Shown: one piece after another, positions 34,401 through 43,573 of the stretch
Layout of the letters: every line of letters begins with the position of its first letter
Position numbering within the stretch: position 1 is the first letter of the stretch
From: Candidatus Freyarchaeota archaeon
GTDB lineage: Archaea > Asgardarchaeota > Jordiarchaeia > Jordiarchaeales > Jordiarchaeaceae
Length of the DNA: 64,000 bases
Assembly: GCA_030587365.1 (NCBI GenBank)
Contig: JAUQZE010000006.1
Span: 62,001-126,000, forward strand
Direction: 5' to 3'
Translations under genes and position numbers: made by a program
Notes under the pieces: generated by a model
Told to the model about the DNA's origin: nothing
The model's input: only the letters and a program-made list of their open reading frames with translations
The model's database searches: none

Positions 34401-35672
34401 ATGAACAATAACCACAAATGGGGCTCCAGCGGCGAGAAACGTACCATCACCTGGGAGTATGAGCCGCCGCCAGAACTCCTGCAGTACCTCAAGGATATGC
34501 AGGAAGCACTACGCTACGCGTTACAGGCAGCATACCTAAAAGCAACCCGAAACAAACAGCATAAAATACCCTCCCCCATAGAACTGCGGCGCATGATCAA
34601 AGAATGGTTCTACTCACGTTACCAGTACGCCCGCCACCACATCAACCCGGTTTGCAAATCGGCGGTAGCTCTGCTCAAATCTTACCGTAAAAACCACCAC
34701 GGACAGCTCCGCATCCCCACAGTGAAAAAGTTAGCCGTACGCATCGACGCTGAACTCTTCAAACTGGTCGAAGGTCAGCTCCGCGTCACCCTGCAACCCT
34801 TCAGTTACGCTTGGATACCAGTAAACACCGTCCACAAAAGGTACAAGGACTACTGTCACGGACGGGTCTCCGAGGTGCTGCTTACCGAGAGAAAAGTCTG
34901 CCTCACCTTTGTAATCGGCTCCGGGAACAAGCCCCTCGGCGCACGGTTTGTGGCTTGCGACCTCAACTTCACCACCATAGACTCCACAACTGCCGTAAAA
35001 GACGCCCAGGGTACCGTTCATCTTGAAGCAGCATCAACAGAGCCGCTGCACAGAATTACCCAGATCCAAAACGTTTTTTCGCGGAGAAGACGCCGACTAC
35101 AGCTTCACATCCCGAATCCGCAGAAACGGGCGCGAAAACTCAGGGAAACCAGAAACCGGCAGCGACACCGCGTGATAGATGCGCTTCACAAGCTGACCAC
35201 TCAAACAGTGCGCAAAAACCAGGACACCGCCTTCATTTTCGAACGCCTCACAGGTATAAGGAAAAATGGGCGAAGAGAGGCTAACAGGGGCAAGAAGTTT
35301 CGAACCCAGCTGAACCGCTGGCCCTACCGCTTGTATCAGCGGTTGGTGGAGTACAAGTCTTCTCAGCGGACTCTTTACGTGAACCCACGGGGGACTTCCT
35401 CCCGATGTCCCGTCTGTGGTGAAAACCTGAAGCACCCAGCGTGGGGGATAAGTAGCTGCGAAACCTGCGGCGTGGACTACCACCGGGACAGGCTCGCCAG
35501 TCTGGCGATACTCTGTGGCGGTCTGCGTCTGTGCGGCTCCCCGTTTACCGTGAGTGCGGACGCCTCTTGGCCGATGTTGAAGAATGAATACCTGTACGCT
35601 GGCGGCGCGCCTGACGCTGCCAGAGCGGGTTGGACTGAGCCGGCTAACGCTCCGAATGGAAACGCCGTATAG
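34401..35672 (+). CDS. tnpB: TnpB-family RNA-guided nuclease (canonical catalytic site)
   Basis: 423 residues. All canonical TnpB residues are present: RuvC Asp187 in VACDLN, Glu281 in FIFERLTG, and Asp363 in HRDRLAS. The zinc finger has four cysteines, Cys336, Cys339, Cys353 and Cys356. The N-terminal ~170 residues are the recognition and wedge region. Its base composition is clearly richer in G+C than the flanking genes, a sign of recent arrival. No TnpA gene accompanies it. The stop lies 45 bases before the nre start codon. Element boundaries are not clear to me. Confidence 0.92.
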   Translation: MNNNHKWGSSGEKRTITWEYEPPPELLQYLKDMQEALRYALQAAYLKATRNKQHKIPSPIELRRMIKEWFYSRYQYARHHINPVCKSAVALLKSYRKNHHGQLRIPTVKKLAVRIDAELFKLVEGQLRVTLQPFSYAWIPVNTVHKRYKDYCHGRVSEVLLTERKVCLTFVIGSGNKPLGARFVACDLNFTTIDSTTAVKDAQGTVHLEAASTEPLHRITQIQNVFSRRRRRLQLHIPNPQKRARKLRETRNRQRHRVIDALHKLTTQTVRKNQDTAFIFERLTGIRKNGRREANRGKKFRTQLNRWPYRLYQRLVEYKSSQRTLYVNPRGTSSRCPVCGENLKHPAWGISSCETCGVDYHRDRLASLAILCGGLRLCGSPFTVSADASWPMLKNEYLYAGGAPDAARAGWTEPANAPNGNAV

Positions 35673-36038
35673 AAATATACACATTTCCAGAAACGGCTGT
35701 TTGAGGATAAGAGACAGATGGTAAGACCCAATTTTACCAAGGAAATATGTGTGATTTGTAAGGGTTCAAGGCTATTATGTGGGAAACCGAAATGCCCAAT
35801 CCTGTTAAAACAGTATGCGGCTATACCGATTAAGCGTCTTACGTTTTCTAAAGAAATATTGGGTTCGTCTCCTCCCTCCTTCTTTGTTGGTCACCAAAAG
35901 TATCCTAATGTACTCGCGGGGCCAATGATTCCTCCGATAACCGGTGAAGACAGCGCAATTTTGGATGATGTGGACCGGCGATGGTTCGGAAAAACCATAG
36001 ATGAGATAGTAAACTATAGGATGATGTTGGTCAGAACC

Positions 36039-37509
36039 TGGTCACCAAAACTTAACATATCTTCACATGGAAACATGGTAAGTTGGTTTTCAAGCTCTCC
36101 AAGAAGGAAAGCCCCCGGATACCAGGAATTTCCAAGTAGCCTCCATTGCACGCGACGGCAACTTCATCGTGCACCAAGCCTTTATCCTGGTGCAGGGCGG
36201 TAAGCCCGCTTCCCGCACTTAGCCTGCGTCTCAGACTTCCAACGCCCTCATTTGACGCGACACCGTGTGGGAAACAATTCTCATCCAATAAAGAGGATGA
36301 GCTTAAAGTTTTGAAGCCCTCGTTATCTAAGACTTTGAGCGCAAAAGCGGCGGCGGCGCACTTGTGCACATCCAGCCCAACCTTTGGGGAGAGTTTCTCG
36401 CCGAGCTTTGTGGTGTAGGCTTCGCTGCGCTCCACAGCGCCGCACTTAGCTTCCAAAATTGAGCCGAGTTTGCGGTGGGGGATGCGCTTCACCTTCCGGT
36501 TCGCACGGTGATATTTGGAGCTGAAACGTTGCGTGTTCAGCTTGCCGTAAACAACACTTGCATGGTAATGTTCAGCGATGTTTCTTACCTTGTTCGCGGT
36601 TTTGTACAAGAGGTTGTTCGTTTTGTTGGTTGAGGCGTGCTGCACCTCGTGACAGTTTATTTTCCCCACTGCCAGAACGCGGTTCTTTTCAGCAACAGCG
36701 AAGTCTATGTGGCCAGCGTTCACGTCCAGCGTCATAAAACGCTCCGGTTTAGGTTTTTGGGACTGTTCAGCCTCCTCTTCTGCAAGTAGCTCGACGGTTA
36801 TCCGCACATCGTATCCCCGATTGTCGTCCCTCCGCTTGAGCACAATAGTGTACGGGAACCTTCCGTCAAGAAGCAGTTGCTCATGCCGCTTAAGATACTT
36901 CTCAGGAATGAAGATTTCGGGGTAGATCCAGCGTTCGTTTGGCCGGTCTACGGTGGGAGTGTTTATGCGGAGTGTGAATGTGTTTCCCTCTTTTGTGATT
37001 CGGGTGTTGAGGTTTCCTTTCTTTGTTTTGTCGCCTCGGGAGATGATTAGTGAGTTTCGGCGTTTCTTGTACTCTTCAGCCGTGATTTTGCCCTGCTCTC
37101 GTAGTCGCTGGAGTTTGAGGCCGCCGAAGGTTGCGTGTGGGGGGAGGTTTTCTATGGAGTGGTGTGCGTCTTTGGCGTAGCGGGAATTTAGCCCCATCTG
37201 TTCCTGAAGCAGGCGTTCAATCTCCGCCTTCGGGGCGTCCCTCTGTTTTAGGGTGTATGCTCTGCGTCTGGCGTTGCCGAAGCGGCGGAAGAGGTTCTTG
37301 AGTTGTGTTTGGTCTTTTTGGTTTATTTTCGTGATGATGGCGGGGATGGTTAGTTTGGACATGGGTTTCTCCTTCGTTACCTTAACGATTTTTTGCCCTC
37401 TGTTTCTCTTTAGTGTAGTATCAGGTATTTGAAGCGTCCTTCAGGTTTCATCGGCTTTAATTTGTGAAGCTTTTAAGATATATAGTGTTATCGGCAACTG
37501 TTGCGTACC
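36039..37509 (-). mobile_element. TnpB element inserted in nre (1471 bp)
   Basis: Boundaries follow from the nre reading frame: on the element strand the left flank ends ...AAAGGAGG and the right flank begins GGTTCTGAC, with a shared GG at both junctions. A two-base GG overlap is what IS607-type serine recombinases leave, while IS200/IS605 TnpA leaves no duplication, so the mobiliser could be IS607-like. No TnpA gene is inside. About 145 bases of noncoding left end precede tnpB, and the 3' end of tnpB reaches to within 13 bases of the right end. Confidence 0.8.
36052..37362 (-). CDS. tnpB: TnpB-family RNA-guided nuclease homologue (rearranged RuvC site, no zinc finger)
   Basis: 436 residues with a GGAG ribosome site before the ATG. 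RuvC motif I Asp213 in MTLDVNAGH and motif III Asp331 in GLDVHKCAAAAFA are present. The motif II strand reads VVYGKLNT with Gly273 in place of the usual Glu, while Glu311 and Glu314 occur in ERSEAYTTK, a shifted position like that in the tnpB at 25235. There is no four-cysteine finger. The last ~85 codons do not look like protein and probably overlap a right-end guide RNA. Oriented against nre. Confidence 0.85.
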   Translation of the reverse strand: MSKLTIPAIITKINQKDQTQLKNLFRRFGNARRRAYTLKQRDAPKAEIERLLQEQMGLNSRYAKDAHHSIENLPPHATFGGLKLQRLREQGKITAEEYKKRRNSLIISRGDKTKKGNLNTRITKEGNTFTLRINTPTVDRPNERWIYPEIFIPEKYLKRHEQLLLDGRFPYTIVLKRRDDNRGYDVRITVELLAEEEAEQSQKPKPERFMTLDVNAGHIDFAVAEKNRVLAVGKINCHEVQHASTNKTNNLLYKTANKVRNIAEHYHASVVYGKLNTQRFSSKYHRANRKVKRIPHRKLGSILEAKCGAVERSEAYTTKLGEKLSPKVGLDVHKCAAAAFALKVLDNEGFKTLSSSSLLDENCFPHGVASNEGVGSLRRRLSAGSGLTALHQDKGLVHDEVAVACNGGYLEIPGIRGLSFLESLKTNLPCFHVKIC

Positions 37510-38588
37510 TCCTTTAGAGTAAATGTAAAGAAAACTTATGAAAACCGACTTTTGGCAACGGGTCAGGAGATAGCTATGGCTGCTAAACCCGTGGATGCGG
37601 AAGCGGTTTTAGAAAAAGAACCCAAAATAAGGATAGAGTTTGACAGTCACTCTCAACCCATGGGTCCCACAGCACCTGTTAAGAATATATTTTTGGCGAG
37701 TGAACCCTTCGTCCCCAGAAGAGTTGATTCCATAGTATCAGGTACTGATCTGAAAGCCGTGGATGCGGTGGCTGAACTTTATTCCAACGGTTTTTCGGTA
37801 AACTACATTCATAGGCTTCTATCATCTGGTCTGTTGGGAGTTTCAAAGAGTAGAAAACTTGTACCGACAAGATGGTCCATAACAGCAACGGACGATATAT
37901 CAAGCAAAGTACTGGTCGAAGAAATAAAAGACTATCCCCAGTTAGGGGAATGCTTGGTTTTTAGGGAAAGTTATCTTGACAACCATTTCATAATACTGAT
38001 GATGCCTAGAGTTTGGAGTTTTGAACAGCTAGAGACGTGGTTCCCAGGCAGTGCGTGGTTATCCAAGGGATACAAGCCCGTTATTGTACAAGACCACGAA
38101 TTTTACAATGGCAGAAATAGTTACGCCTCAAGGGTTGCGGGTGCCTACTACGCCGCCCGCCTAGCTGTAGCGGAGTACCTTTCACGAATCAGACGACAAG
38201 CATCAATCATAGTTTTTAGAGAGGTTCATCCGGGGTACATATTACCGCTGGGCGTTTGGGTTATAAGAGAAACTGTAAGAAACGCCGTGAGGAAGAATCC
38301 CTTAAAATTTACCAGCCTAGAGGAGTCTATTCAATACATTAAAAATAACTTGCAAATACCTTGGAAAAAATGGGAAAGGACCAGCCAACTCTTAAAATTC
38401 CTCAGCACTCAAAAAACCATAGACAGCTTCCTCTAAAAATTAGAATCACGCGTAGTTATTTAATTGGTTGTAGAACCTTTTTGTTAGAATAACTTTTAAT
38501 TAATTTTGGATATTTGTATTTACTAGTTTTCGCAAAAACGGATAGAATATTGGGCAAAGTAGTAATAAACTCTTAAAGGGCGCTGTGA

Positions 38589-39839
38589 ATGACTAAGATT
38601 TCTTTGAATTACGGAACTAAAAAGATAGTTGCAGAGATTCCGGATAGCAACTATTCTGGAATGCTAGAAGTAAATGAACCAAGTGGGATGAAAGACCCAG
38701 AAGCCGGGATACTTCGATGTCTGCGAAAGCCCATAAATTGCCAGCCGTTGAATCGTATGGCTCGCCCCGGAGACAGAGTAGCAATTGTTGTCAATGACCA
38801 TACAAGACCATCCCCCACCAGAATCATTCTCCCACCAGTTCTAGAGGAGTTAAAAGGGGCGGGAATCATTAAAGATAATGTAAACATCATTTTTGGATGT
38901 GGAACACACAGAAAGGTAAAAGAACAAGAGGCAAAAAATCTATTGGGGGAAGCGATAGCTGAGGAAATCGAGTGGACGAGCCACGACTGTGAAGCTGAAG
39001 ACCTAGTTTACTTGGGAACCACATCTCGCGGAACTAGAGTCGCAATTAACCCTCTGGTCTCTAAAGCAGACCTAAAAATATTAACCGGAGACATATGCTA
39101 TCACTTCTTCGCCGGATACGGAGGAGGGAGAAAAAGCATCCTTCCGGCAGTTGCATCTAAAGATGCGATTATAAAAAACCATAGCATGATTACGGATCCT
39201 AAATCGGAAATAGGGGTTCTTGAGGGAAATCCAATCCACGAGGACATGGTTGAAGGCGCCAAATTCGCTAACCCTAACATCATAGTAAACACAGTTCAGA
39301 ATACTGGAAAAGAGGTCATAGGGGCATTCTGCGGAGAATTGGAAGCCGCCTTTTTGAAAGGGGTAAACCTTTTAGATAGAATATACAGGGTCAAGAGCGA
39401 TAAAGCAGACATTGTAATAGTGAGTGCGGGAGGCTACCCTAAAGACATAGACTTGTACCAAGCCTACAAGGCGATTCACAATGCTTTACCAATAATCAAC
39501 AACCACGGCATCATAATTTTCGTAGCCGAGTGCAGAGAAGGCGCAGGAAACAAAGTATTCGAAGAATGGATGAAAAGGTATGCCACAGCCGAACAGATGA
39601 AGAAACAACTCGAACAAAACTTTATTATGGGAGCACACAAAGCCTACTACCTCACGAAAGCCCTCCAAAAAGCAAGAATTTACATGATTACAGAAATACC
39701 TTCAAAAGAGCTGGAAAAAGTTTACAGAATAATCCCAGTAAAGTCTGTAGAGGAAGCCCTCGAAGATGTATTCAACACGATGAAAAAGGGCGCTAAAATA
39801 AAGGTAATACCCTATGGCTCATCAGTTCTTGCAAGTTAA
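38589..39839 (+). CDS. LarA-family (nickel-pincer lactate racemase-like) protein
   Basis: 416 residues from an ATG. LarA/DUF2088 signatures: the N-terminal VAIVVNDHTRPSPT and FGCGTHRKVKEQE segments, and GYGGGRKSILP near residue 180, whose Lys carries the nickel-pincer cofactor in characterised LarA. LarA enzymes racemise or epimerise 2-hydroxyacids. The cofactor-synthesis genes larB, larC and larE are not in this window. The substrate is unknown. Single gene after nre, on the same strand. Confidence 0.9.
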   Translation: MTKISLNYGTKKIVAEIPDSNYSGMLEVNEPSGMKDPEAGILRCLRKPINCQPLNRMARPGDRVAIVVNDHTRPSPTRIILPPVLEELKGAGIIKDNVNIIFGCGTHRKVKEQEAKNLLGEAIAEEIEWTSHDCEAEDLVYLGTTSRGTRVAINPLVSKADLKILTGDICYHFFAGYGGGRKSILPAVASKDAIIKNHSMITDPKSEIGVLEGNPIHEDMVEGAKFANPNIIVNTVQNTGKEVIGAFCGELEAAFLKGVNLLDRIYRVKSDKADIVIVSAGGYPKDIDLYQAYKAIHNALPIINNHGIIIFVAECREGAGNKVFEEWMKRYATAEQMKKQLEQNFIMGAHKAYYLTKALQKARIYMITEIPSKELEKVYRIIPVKSVEEALEDVFNTMKKGAKIKVIPYGSSVLAS

Positions 39840-39943
39840 CGTTTTGGAATATTTTATTCTATCCACCGCTCATGTATAGAAGAAGTTTTGCATGTGCATC
39901 CTTTTGGGAGTGAGGTTTCTTAATTTATTTATGAACTAATAAA

Positions 39944-41236
39944 TTAGAATAATGAGAAATTCCAGCCTATGAGGGGAATAGTTATTGCAAGTATAAACAT
40001 CATAACTATGAATATTATTTTTCTAGAAGCTGTTAGGGGAGAAACATCGTCCAAAGCTCCAGGATGTCCCGCCCTTCTAAGTGAAACTAACGCTAATACA
40101 GCTACAGCAATAAATATCCAGCTAATAGTTATCATTATAATTACTACGATTATGGAAGCAATATAATGTGCACGTCTACTCAGAAACGCACGAAACATGT
40201 GTCCGCCATCAAGCATGCCAGCTGGAGCCAAATTTAGAGCCGTAACAAAAAAACCTATCCAAGTAGCCAAATACAGAGGATTAAAGGCAAAGTCAATAAA
40301 TGCGGTTTCCGGTCTTAACAGAAGCCTGAGAATCGAAAAGAGTAACGGTTCTTTAAATAGACTTTGACCAATGAGTAGGTAAGGAAAATATCCGGAATTC
40401 AACAAGAGTTGACCGAGTACAAACGCTATTGCTGGTGAAGTATTATATACATTTAACAGAAAATTAAGCACGAATAAATTAAGCTGGAACTCCAATTGGT
40501 ACATCTCATAAAGTACGTTTGGGTAAATTAGTGGCATAAATTTAATTGATAAAACTGCCACAAAAAGAGCGATTATAAAACCAGATACAGGACCCATCAG
40601 ACCTAGATCAAATAAGTTATCCCTGTTGACGGAAGGGCTTCTCTGAAATATCACCGCCCCAAAAGTGCCAAAAGGAATAGGGGGAGGAGCGGGTATGAAA
40701 AAAGGTAGAGAAGCCTCAATACCTCTTTTTTTGGAAGCAAGGTAGTGCCCCAATTCATGGGTTCCAAGTATTGAAAGCAGAGCTACGGTAAAACCAACAA
40801 TTAATAGAGAAGGGTCGGTGTACCATCCATACCAAGGTCCAGATATTGAGCTTACTAGTACACCAAAAGAATTGTAATCGTTTACCCACCAGTATCCCGC
40901 ATAGGTTACCGTGCAAATTGTAGCAATTAGAAAAGCGAGATTCCACACTGGTCCTTTACGTTTACCCTCCTCCATCTTCGGAAAAACTTTTAGGGCGAGC
41001 AGCTGTTTTCCGTTTTCATCTTCTGGAGAGGGAGTCAATTTATATTCGCGTTTGAGCTGGGATGAGTAGCGTAGAACCGCAAAGATGTTATATATTTTCA
41101 GCTTTTCCACTAATCTCTGGAACGGGGCCTTCGTTTCTTGGTTTGAGGGTAGGAGGAATACTGGTGTTCCATCCACGTCCATGTAGTATTCTGAGACTGT
41201 GAATTCTGTTTGAATTATTCTTCTTAGTTCTTCCAA
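39944..41236 (-). CDS. Site-2-protease family intramembrane metalloprotease (downstream copy)
   Basis: 430 residues. A soluble N-terminal domain of about 100 residues precedes six or more membrane helices. Zinc site His160-Glu161-x2-His164 (HELGH) in one helix and the third ligand in MLDGGHMF near residue 345, as in M50 proteases. No PDZ domain. It cleaves transmembrane substrates within the bilayer. The paralogue at 41368 has the same N-terminal domain and topology; the pair arose by tandem duplication and is now well diverged. Confidence 0.9.
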   Translation of the reverse strand: MEELRRIIQTEFTVSEYYMDVDGTPVFLLPSNQETKAPFQRLVEKLKIYNIFAVLRYSSQLKREYKLTPSPEDENGKQLLALKVFPKMEEGKRKGPVWNLAFLIATICTVTYAGYWWVNDYNSFGVLVSSISGPWYGWYTDPSLLIVGFTVALLSILGTHELGHYLASKKRGIEASLPFFIPAPPPIPFGTFGAVIFQRSPSVNRDNLFDLGLMGPVSGFIIALFVAVLSIKFMPLIYPNVLYEMYQLEFQLNLFVLNFLLNVYNTSPAIAFVLGQLLLNSGYFPYLLIGQSLFKEPLLFSILRLLLRPETAFIDFAFNPLYLATWIGFFVTALNLAPAGMLDGGHMFRAFLSRRAHYIASIIVVIIMITISWIFIAVAVLALVSLRRAGHPGALDDVSPLTASRKIIFIVMMFILAITIPLIGWNFSLF

Positions 41237-41367
41237 GCTTAATGGCAGTTCTTCACTGTTAGCCGTCGTTGCTCCGACCTAAAAGATTTGGTTGTCTACA
41301 AGGTTGATTTTATTTAAAAAAGTTTCTTAAAGAAAGTGTGTAGAAATGAGTGACAGCCCATTTGAGT

Positions 41368-42669
41368 TTAGAATAGGTAGCCCCAGCCCAGCGGAGGTAT
41401 TGTAAGTGCGGCGATTATTATCATGCCTGCAAAGACAGCTATTTTCCATTTTGCTATTGGTGAAACATCATCAAGTGCTCCGGGGTGACCGCCTCTCGGA
41501 CTCATAAGTAAAACCAAAATTGCCATAAGAATATAAGCATCGCTGATAAGTATCATAGCTCCCGCAGCTATAATGGATGCGATAGCATGTTGCCTCTGAC
41601 TCAGGAAGGATCGAGCTATGTGGCCTCCGTCCAGCATTCCTATGGGAAAGATGTTTAGCGCGGTAACCAGCATACCTATCCACGCTACCCAGCTCAGCGG
41701 GTGTATGTATATGAGAGTAAGGGGTGGAATTGGTCTTAATAATGACATTAAGAGTTCATAGAGAAGAGGAAACGGGTAAGGGTTTTGGGAAAATAATTGG
41801 AATACGCTAGGATAGCCGAGATTTAAAAGAATATAATAGATATTCGGCCCATATGTGGATAGTATCTGTAGTTCGACGCCAACCTGGTAATATAACACTG
41901 GGGGATAGACGAGTGGGGATAAGTATATGGATAATACTAAAACTATGAGAGTTATTATGAAACCGGTTAGTGGACCCATTAAGCCCAATTCAAAAAGCCT
42001 ATCACGGTTAATAGTAGGAGTTCTTTGAAAAATCACCGCTCCGAATGTTCCAATGGGTGGAAACCCGGGTATGAAGAAGGGCAGCGAAGCCTTTTGACCT
42101 CTAATCCTAGAGGTAACATAGTGGCCCATTTCGTGTAATCCTATAATTGCTAGCAGACTCGCAGTAAATGCGACTATTAGTAAACTTGGGTCACCATACC
42201 AATTCCATACGTGGCCTACAAAGGCGCTTAATAGTACAGAGGGGTCACCATACAAAGCATAAATGTAGCCCGCGAAGGATCCATACGCAATTCCATAGTA
42301 ATTGTAGACCTGTGTTCGTCCAAGGCCTGTGTATGCTATGGTGAATATTGTGGCGATTAATAATAGAACGTTTGTTATTGGGGGTCTGGTTTTTTTGGGT
42401 TCAGGATTTGGGAATATTTTTAGAACTAGTTCGGTTTCTTCCTTTTCCAGAGGAACATAATCGGTGTATATCTGGTATCTTTGTGGAACCCTTTCTGCTC
42501 TTCTCAGCAATGCAAGCAAGTCATATTCTCTGAGATCTTCTATGAGTTTTTGAAACGGTATCTTGGTGTCTTGAGCTGATGGTAAAATAAATGTTGGGCT
42601 GCCGTCTAGCTCCGTGTATGCCTCGAAAACTATGAAATGCCTTTCGACAATTCTACGCAAGTCTTCCAA
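41368..42669 (-). CDS. Site-2-protease family intramembrane metalloprotease (upstream copy)
   Basis: 433 residues, same architecture as the neighbour at 39944-41236: an N-terminal cytosolic domain of about 100 residues opening with EDLRRIVERHF, followed by a multi-helix membrane region with His179-Glu-x2-His183 (HEMGH) and MLDGGHIARSF as metal-ligand segments. The FIPGFPPIGTFGAVIFQRTP loop is nearly the same in both copies. The 130-base gap between the genes contains no gene; each may have its own promoter. Confidence 0.9.
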   Translation of the reverse strand: MEDLRRIVERHFIVFEAYTELDGSPTFILPSAQDTKIPFQKLIEDLREYDLLALLRRAERVPQRYQIYTDYVPLEKEETELVLKIFPNPEPKKTRPPITNVLLLIATIFTIAYTGLGRTQVYNYYGIAYGSFAGYIYALYGDPSVLLSAFVGHVWNWYGDPSLLIVAFTASLLAIIGLHEMGHYVTSRIRGQKASLPFFIPGFPPIGTFGAVIFQRTPTINRDRLFELGLMGPLTGFIITLIVLVLSIYLSPLVYPPVLYYQVGVELQILSTYGPNIYYILLNLGYPSVFQLFSQNPYPFPLLYELLMSLLRPIPPLTLIYIHPLSWVAWIGMLVTALNIFPIGMLDGGHIARSFLSQRQHAIASIIAAGAMILISDAYILMAILVLLMSPRGGHPGALDDVSPIAKWKIAVFAGMIIIAALTIPPLGWGYLF

Positions 42670-42966
42670 GTTTAAGGGTGGTTGTCCTTGGTTGTCCGTT
42701 TCGTTTCCTTCCTTTGTGACTTTTGTTCTTCTCTTAAGAATAGTGAGTTAAAAACCTTTCCAACTGGGTAAAATTAATGTCTCTGGTTAAGACTTGAATT
42801 CTATTTAACGGAAGTCCGCCTATTTTTTATATTGGTTTTTGATTATAGGTTCTTTGCTGGGGGAAAAATTGTTATTTTATTTGTTACGTAAAGATTAAAT
42901 CTGCTATTTGGTAAGAGATATATCATCTCTTATAGGTCTAATTAAAAATATGATTATGGTGATTCT

Positions 42967-43461
42967 TTGGCAAATCAGGACGTTGCTATTAGGTGTGCTG
43001 AAATGGAAGATGTTCAGGAAGTAATGAGAATTAATCACACAACTCTTCCAGAGAATTATCCATATCCCTTCTTTGTTGAGATTCTGAGAAGATATCCTAA
43101 ATCGTTTATTATTGCTGAGAAGGATGGGGAAATAGTGGGCTACATGATGAATAGGATAGAAAAGGGACTGGCAGGCATTTTTACTACTGGCCTTCACCGG
43201 GTTAGCAAAGGACATGTGGTTTCTATAGCAGTTTTGCCAGACCATCGTAGAAAAGGGATAGGTAAAAAACTCATGCTGGAAGGTATGAAGGCAATGAAGG
43301 AGTACGGAGCTGAGGAATTTGTGTTGGAATGCAGAATCACCAATGAATCTGCTTTGGCTATGTATAAGAGTTTAGGATTCACAGTGGTTAGGGAGCTGAG
43401 CGGATACTACCACGACGGGGAAAGCGCATATCTTATGTCTAAAAAAGCGGATAATATGTAA
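42967..43461 (+). CDS. RimI-like GNAT N-acetyltransferase
   Basis: 164 residues from a TTG. GNAT fold with the acetyl-CoA pyrophosphate loop RRKGIGKKL (about residues 96-104), the VVSIAVLPDHR strand ahead of it and the ESALAMYKSLGF motif near the end, which together mark the archaeal RimI/NAT group that acetylates protein N-termini co- or post-translationally. A divergent region of about 300 bases separates it from the S2P gene. Confidence 0.9.
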   Translation: MANQDVAIRCAEMEDVQEVMRINHTTLPENYPYPFFVEILRRYPKSFIIAEKDGEIVGYMMNRIEKGLAGIFTTGLHRVSKGHVVSIAVLPDHRRKGIGKKLMLEGMKAMKEYGAEEFVLECRITNESALAMYKSLGFTVVRELSGYYHDGESAYLMSKKADNM

Positions 43462-43573
43462 AATTCTTAAAAGGATTTCAAACTATCAAAAATTCCCCCT
43501 AACGTGCAGAGTATTGTTTATTAGTTATTTGCAACTAGTATTTATTAGTAATAAGGAGAGGGAAGACTAATCT

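Larger units (their letters stand above)
35718..38436 (+). pseudogene. nre: nre DNA-repair gene split by a TnpB element
   Basis: The two halves encode one archaeal Nre protein. Codons 1-107 (35718-36038) carry the CVICKGSRLLCG...CPIL zinc motif and SPPSFFVG; codons 108-415 (37510-38436) continue with SFRVNVKK, the QEIAMAAKPVD segment, the late HPGYILPLGVWVIRE segment, and end in QKTIDSFL, a PCNA-interacting (PIP) motif known in Nre proteins. Joining 36038 to 37510 restores a 415-codon frame of the usual family length with no stops. Nre proteins work with PCNA in repair of DNA damage. As it stands no full-length product can form; the halves carry no other lesions, so the insertion is recent or present only in part of the population. 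Confidence 0.88.

Noticed and set aside
34731..35740. Minus-strand frames of 87-195 codons over the tnpB at 34401
   Set aside because: Shadows of the GC-rich canonical tnpB, which has all catalytic and zinc residues.
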